Below, piece after piece: positions 6,458-7,478 of a DNA stretch of 7,478 nucleotides. The stretch is from positions 1-7,478 of the forward strand of contig JAJRVA010000041.1 of assembly GCA_024277485.1 (NCBI GenBank), in the 5' to 3' direction. This DNA comes from Deltaproteobacteria bacterium (GTDB taxonomy: Bacteria > Desulfobacterota > Desulfobulbia > Desulfobulbales > Desulfobulbaceae). Both the position numbers and the translations under genes were made by a program. The first letter of the stretch is position 1. Every line of letters begins with the position of its first letter. The notes beneath the pieces were generated by a model that did no database searches, was not told where the DNA came from, and was given only the letters and a program-made list of their open reading frames with translations.

Positions 6458-6607
6458 GAATTCACCTTGTCTCACCCGACACCTTCTCCGTGCCCTACCC
6501 TGTCTACCCATCGACCCTGAGAGTGAGCAAATGGTGAGCAGGATACATGAGCGGGGCCATACCGGACCACTCTGGAAACTGACAGCCCGCCGGTGAAAAA
6601 AACGTCC
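6454..6607 (+). other. spacer with chained mini-ORFs between ketosynthase and oxidoreductase
   Basis: The ketosynthase stop overlaps an ATG (ATGA, 6454-6457) that opens a 27-codon frame ending at 6537. A second 21-codon frame begins inside its end (ATGGTGA, 6531-6537) and ends at 6596, where its stop overlaps a GTG (GTGA, 6593-6596) in frame with the oxidoreductase. Neither peptide resembles a family I know. They could be small coupling peptides, the two halves of a tiny frameshifted gene, or chance. No terminator-like hairpin is present, so the oxidoreductase is probably co-transcribed with the ACP and ketosynthase. Confidence 0.3.
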
Positions 6608-7478
6608 ATGCGATCCCAAGCCTCCTTTTCCGACAGCGTACTGGTCATCGGTTCCGGCATCGGTGGTCTCAGCACGGCGATCATCCTGGCCAAGTCAGGC
6701 TTTGACGTAACCGTGCTGGAGAAAAATGACCGGGCGGGCGGACTGATGCGCAGCTACACCAGAGAGGGCATCGAGTGTCCCGTGGGGATACACTACCTTG
6801 GTTCACTGGATAAGGGACAGATCCTGCGCAGATTCTTTGATTACCTGGGAGTTACTGCCGGGATTCCGGTAACACGCATGGGACGGGGCGGGATTATTGA
6901 CCGGTACCTTTTCGACGCTTCCGGGAATCAACCCGCCAGGTTTGATTTACCGCAGGGGATGGACCGCTTTGAAGAAAATCTCAAGCAGACATTTCCGGGC
7001 GAGCATAAAAAAATTACCGAAATAGTTGCCCCGATACGCAGAGCCGCCAAGCAACTGCATGCGCTTGATCATCTCCATGCGGACGGCAACAACTTCTCGC
7101 TCCTTGATCAATCCAGGTCCATGGGGGAAATCCTGGATGAGCTTCAGGTATCACCACGGCTGCGCAGTGTCATGGCGATTCCATCTTCATGGATCGGCGT
7201 CCCGCTGCATGACTGTCCGGCATATTTTCATAACATGGCCCTGGCCTCCTATGTCTCATCCTCTTGGCGGCTGGCCTGCAGTGGATCCGAAATGGCGGAT
7301 GTACTGGCCAACCGCCTGCGTGAGCTGGGAGGAAAAATAATCACCAGGGCGGAGGTCAGCAAAATCCTGGTGAGTTCGCGTGTCGTTACCGGGCTGCAGC
7401 TGCAGTCCGGCGAAAAATTAACCGCTGCCACCGTCATTGGAGCGGTTCACCCGAAAGTTGTCCTGTCCATGCTCCCTC
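6608..7478 (+). CDS. CrtI/CrtISO-like FAD-dependent oxidoreductase (C-terminus cut off)
   Basis: The first 290 codons of a flavoprotein related to phytoene desaturases, carotenoid isomerases and retinol saturases (COG1233 type), open to the window edge. The FAD-binding Rossmann motif is at residues 11-21 ([11 protein letters not shown]), the ribose-binding Glu38 ends VTVLE, and the arginine-diglycine element RAGGL is at 42-46. CPVGIHYLG (57-65) is the family's second conserved block. Near the right edge a FAD-domain return region is present ([18 protein letters not shown], then a VIGAVHP-type segment). Family members usually exceed 450 residues, so roughly a third is missing. The ATG at 6608 has GGTGA (6592-6596) 11 nt upstream. 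An in-frame GTG at 6593 is an equally possible start. Such enzymes desaturate, isomerise or saturate long conjugated hydrocarbons, so a tailoring role on the polyene chain is a reasonable inference. Amine-oxidase-like chemistry cannot be excluded. Confidence 0.85.
   Translation, partial: MRSQASFSDSVLVIGSGIGGLSTAIILAKSGFDVTVLEKNDRAGGLMRSYTREGIECPVGIHYLGSLDKGQILRRFFDYLGVTAGIPVTRMGRGGIIDRYLFDASGNQPARFDLPQGMDRFEENLKQTFPGEHKKITEIVAPIRRAAKQLHALDHLHADGNNFSLLDQSRSMGEILDELQVSPRLRSVMAIPSSWIGVPLHDCPAYFHNMALASYVSSSWRLACSGSEMADVLANRLRELGGKIITRAEVSKILVSSRVVTGLQLQSGEKLTAATVIGAVHPKVVLSMLP

Noticed and set aside
1..7478. CRISPR arrays, insertion sequences, tRNA or rRNA genes
   Set aside because: No regularly spaced repeats, transposase motifs, terminal inverted repeats or structured-RNA signatures were seen by eye on either strand.

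Overview
The window looks like part of a Gram-negative, fairly GC-rich bacterial chromosome. The Gram-negative call rests on a LolA-type periplasmic lipoprotein carrier and a lipoprotein whose +2 residue is compatible with outer-membrane sorting. The lineage cannot be fixed from the sequence alone. A sulfate-reducer-like Desulfobacterota (deltaproteobacterial) host is my impression from protein style, at low confidence.

From left to right there is a plus-strand A-type iron-sulfur carrier (140-496). It converges on a tightly packed minus-strand operon (3732 down to 600) of five genes, in transcription order: hotdog 3-hydroxyacyl-ACP dehydratase, FabG-type ketoreductase, LolA-like carrier, DUF3261-type lipoprotein and SAM methyltransferase. 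Four of the five genes are joined by stop/start overlaps and the first pair is 7 nt apart, so this is one transcription unit. A 293-bp divergent spacer (3733-4025) carries promoter-like elements in both directions. A plus-strand operon then begins with an acyl carrier protein (4026-4292), a 722-residue double ketosynthase starting at TTG inside the ACP stop codon (4289-6457), a short gap with mini-ORFs, and a CrtI/carotenoid-isomerase-like FAD oxidoreductase that runs off the right edge (from 6608 or 6593).

Together the genes resemble an aryl-polyene (APE)/flexirubin/xanthomonadin-type pigment locus. In these pathways a dedicated type II PKS (ACP, KS, chain-length factor, KR, DH) builds a conjugated polyene on an aryl starter, a methyltransferase decorates it, and LolA plus DUF3261 lipoprotein partners are thought to place the lipid in the outer membrane. 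The ACP would carry the chain, the N-terminal KS would condense, and the C-terminal KS-like domain (no active-site Cys) would act as chain-length factor. The FabG homologue would reduce and the hotdog protein dehydrate. The aryl starter ammonia-lyase, AMP ligase, acyltransferases and MMPL exporter of known APE loci are not in the window and may lie to the right.

The most interesting departures from the described APE layout are the fusion of condensing KS and chain-length-factor-like domain in one polypeptide, and the CrtI-like flavoprotein that follows them. Either could mean a product different from classical aryl polyenes.
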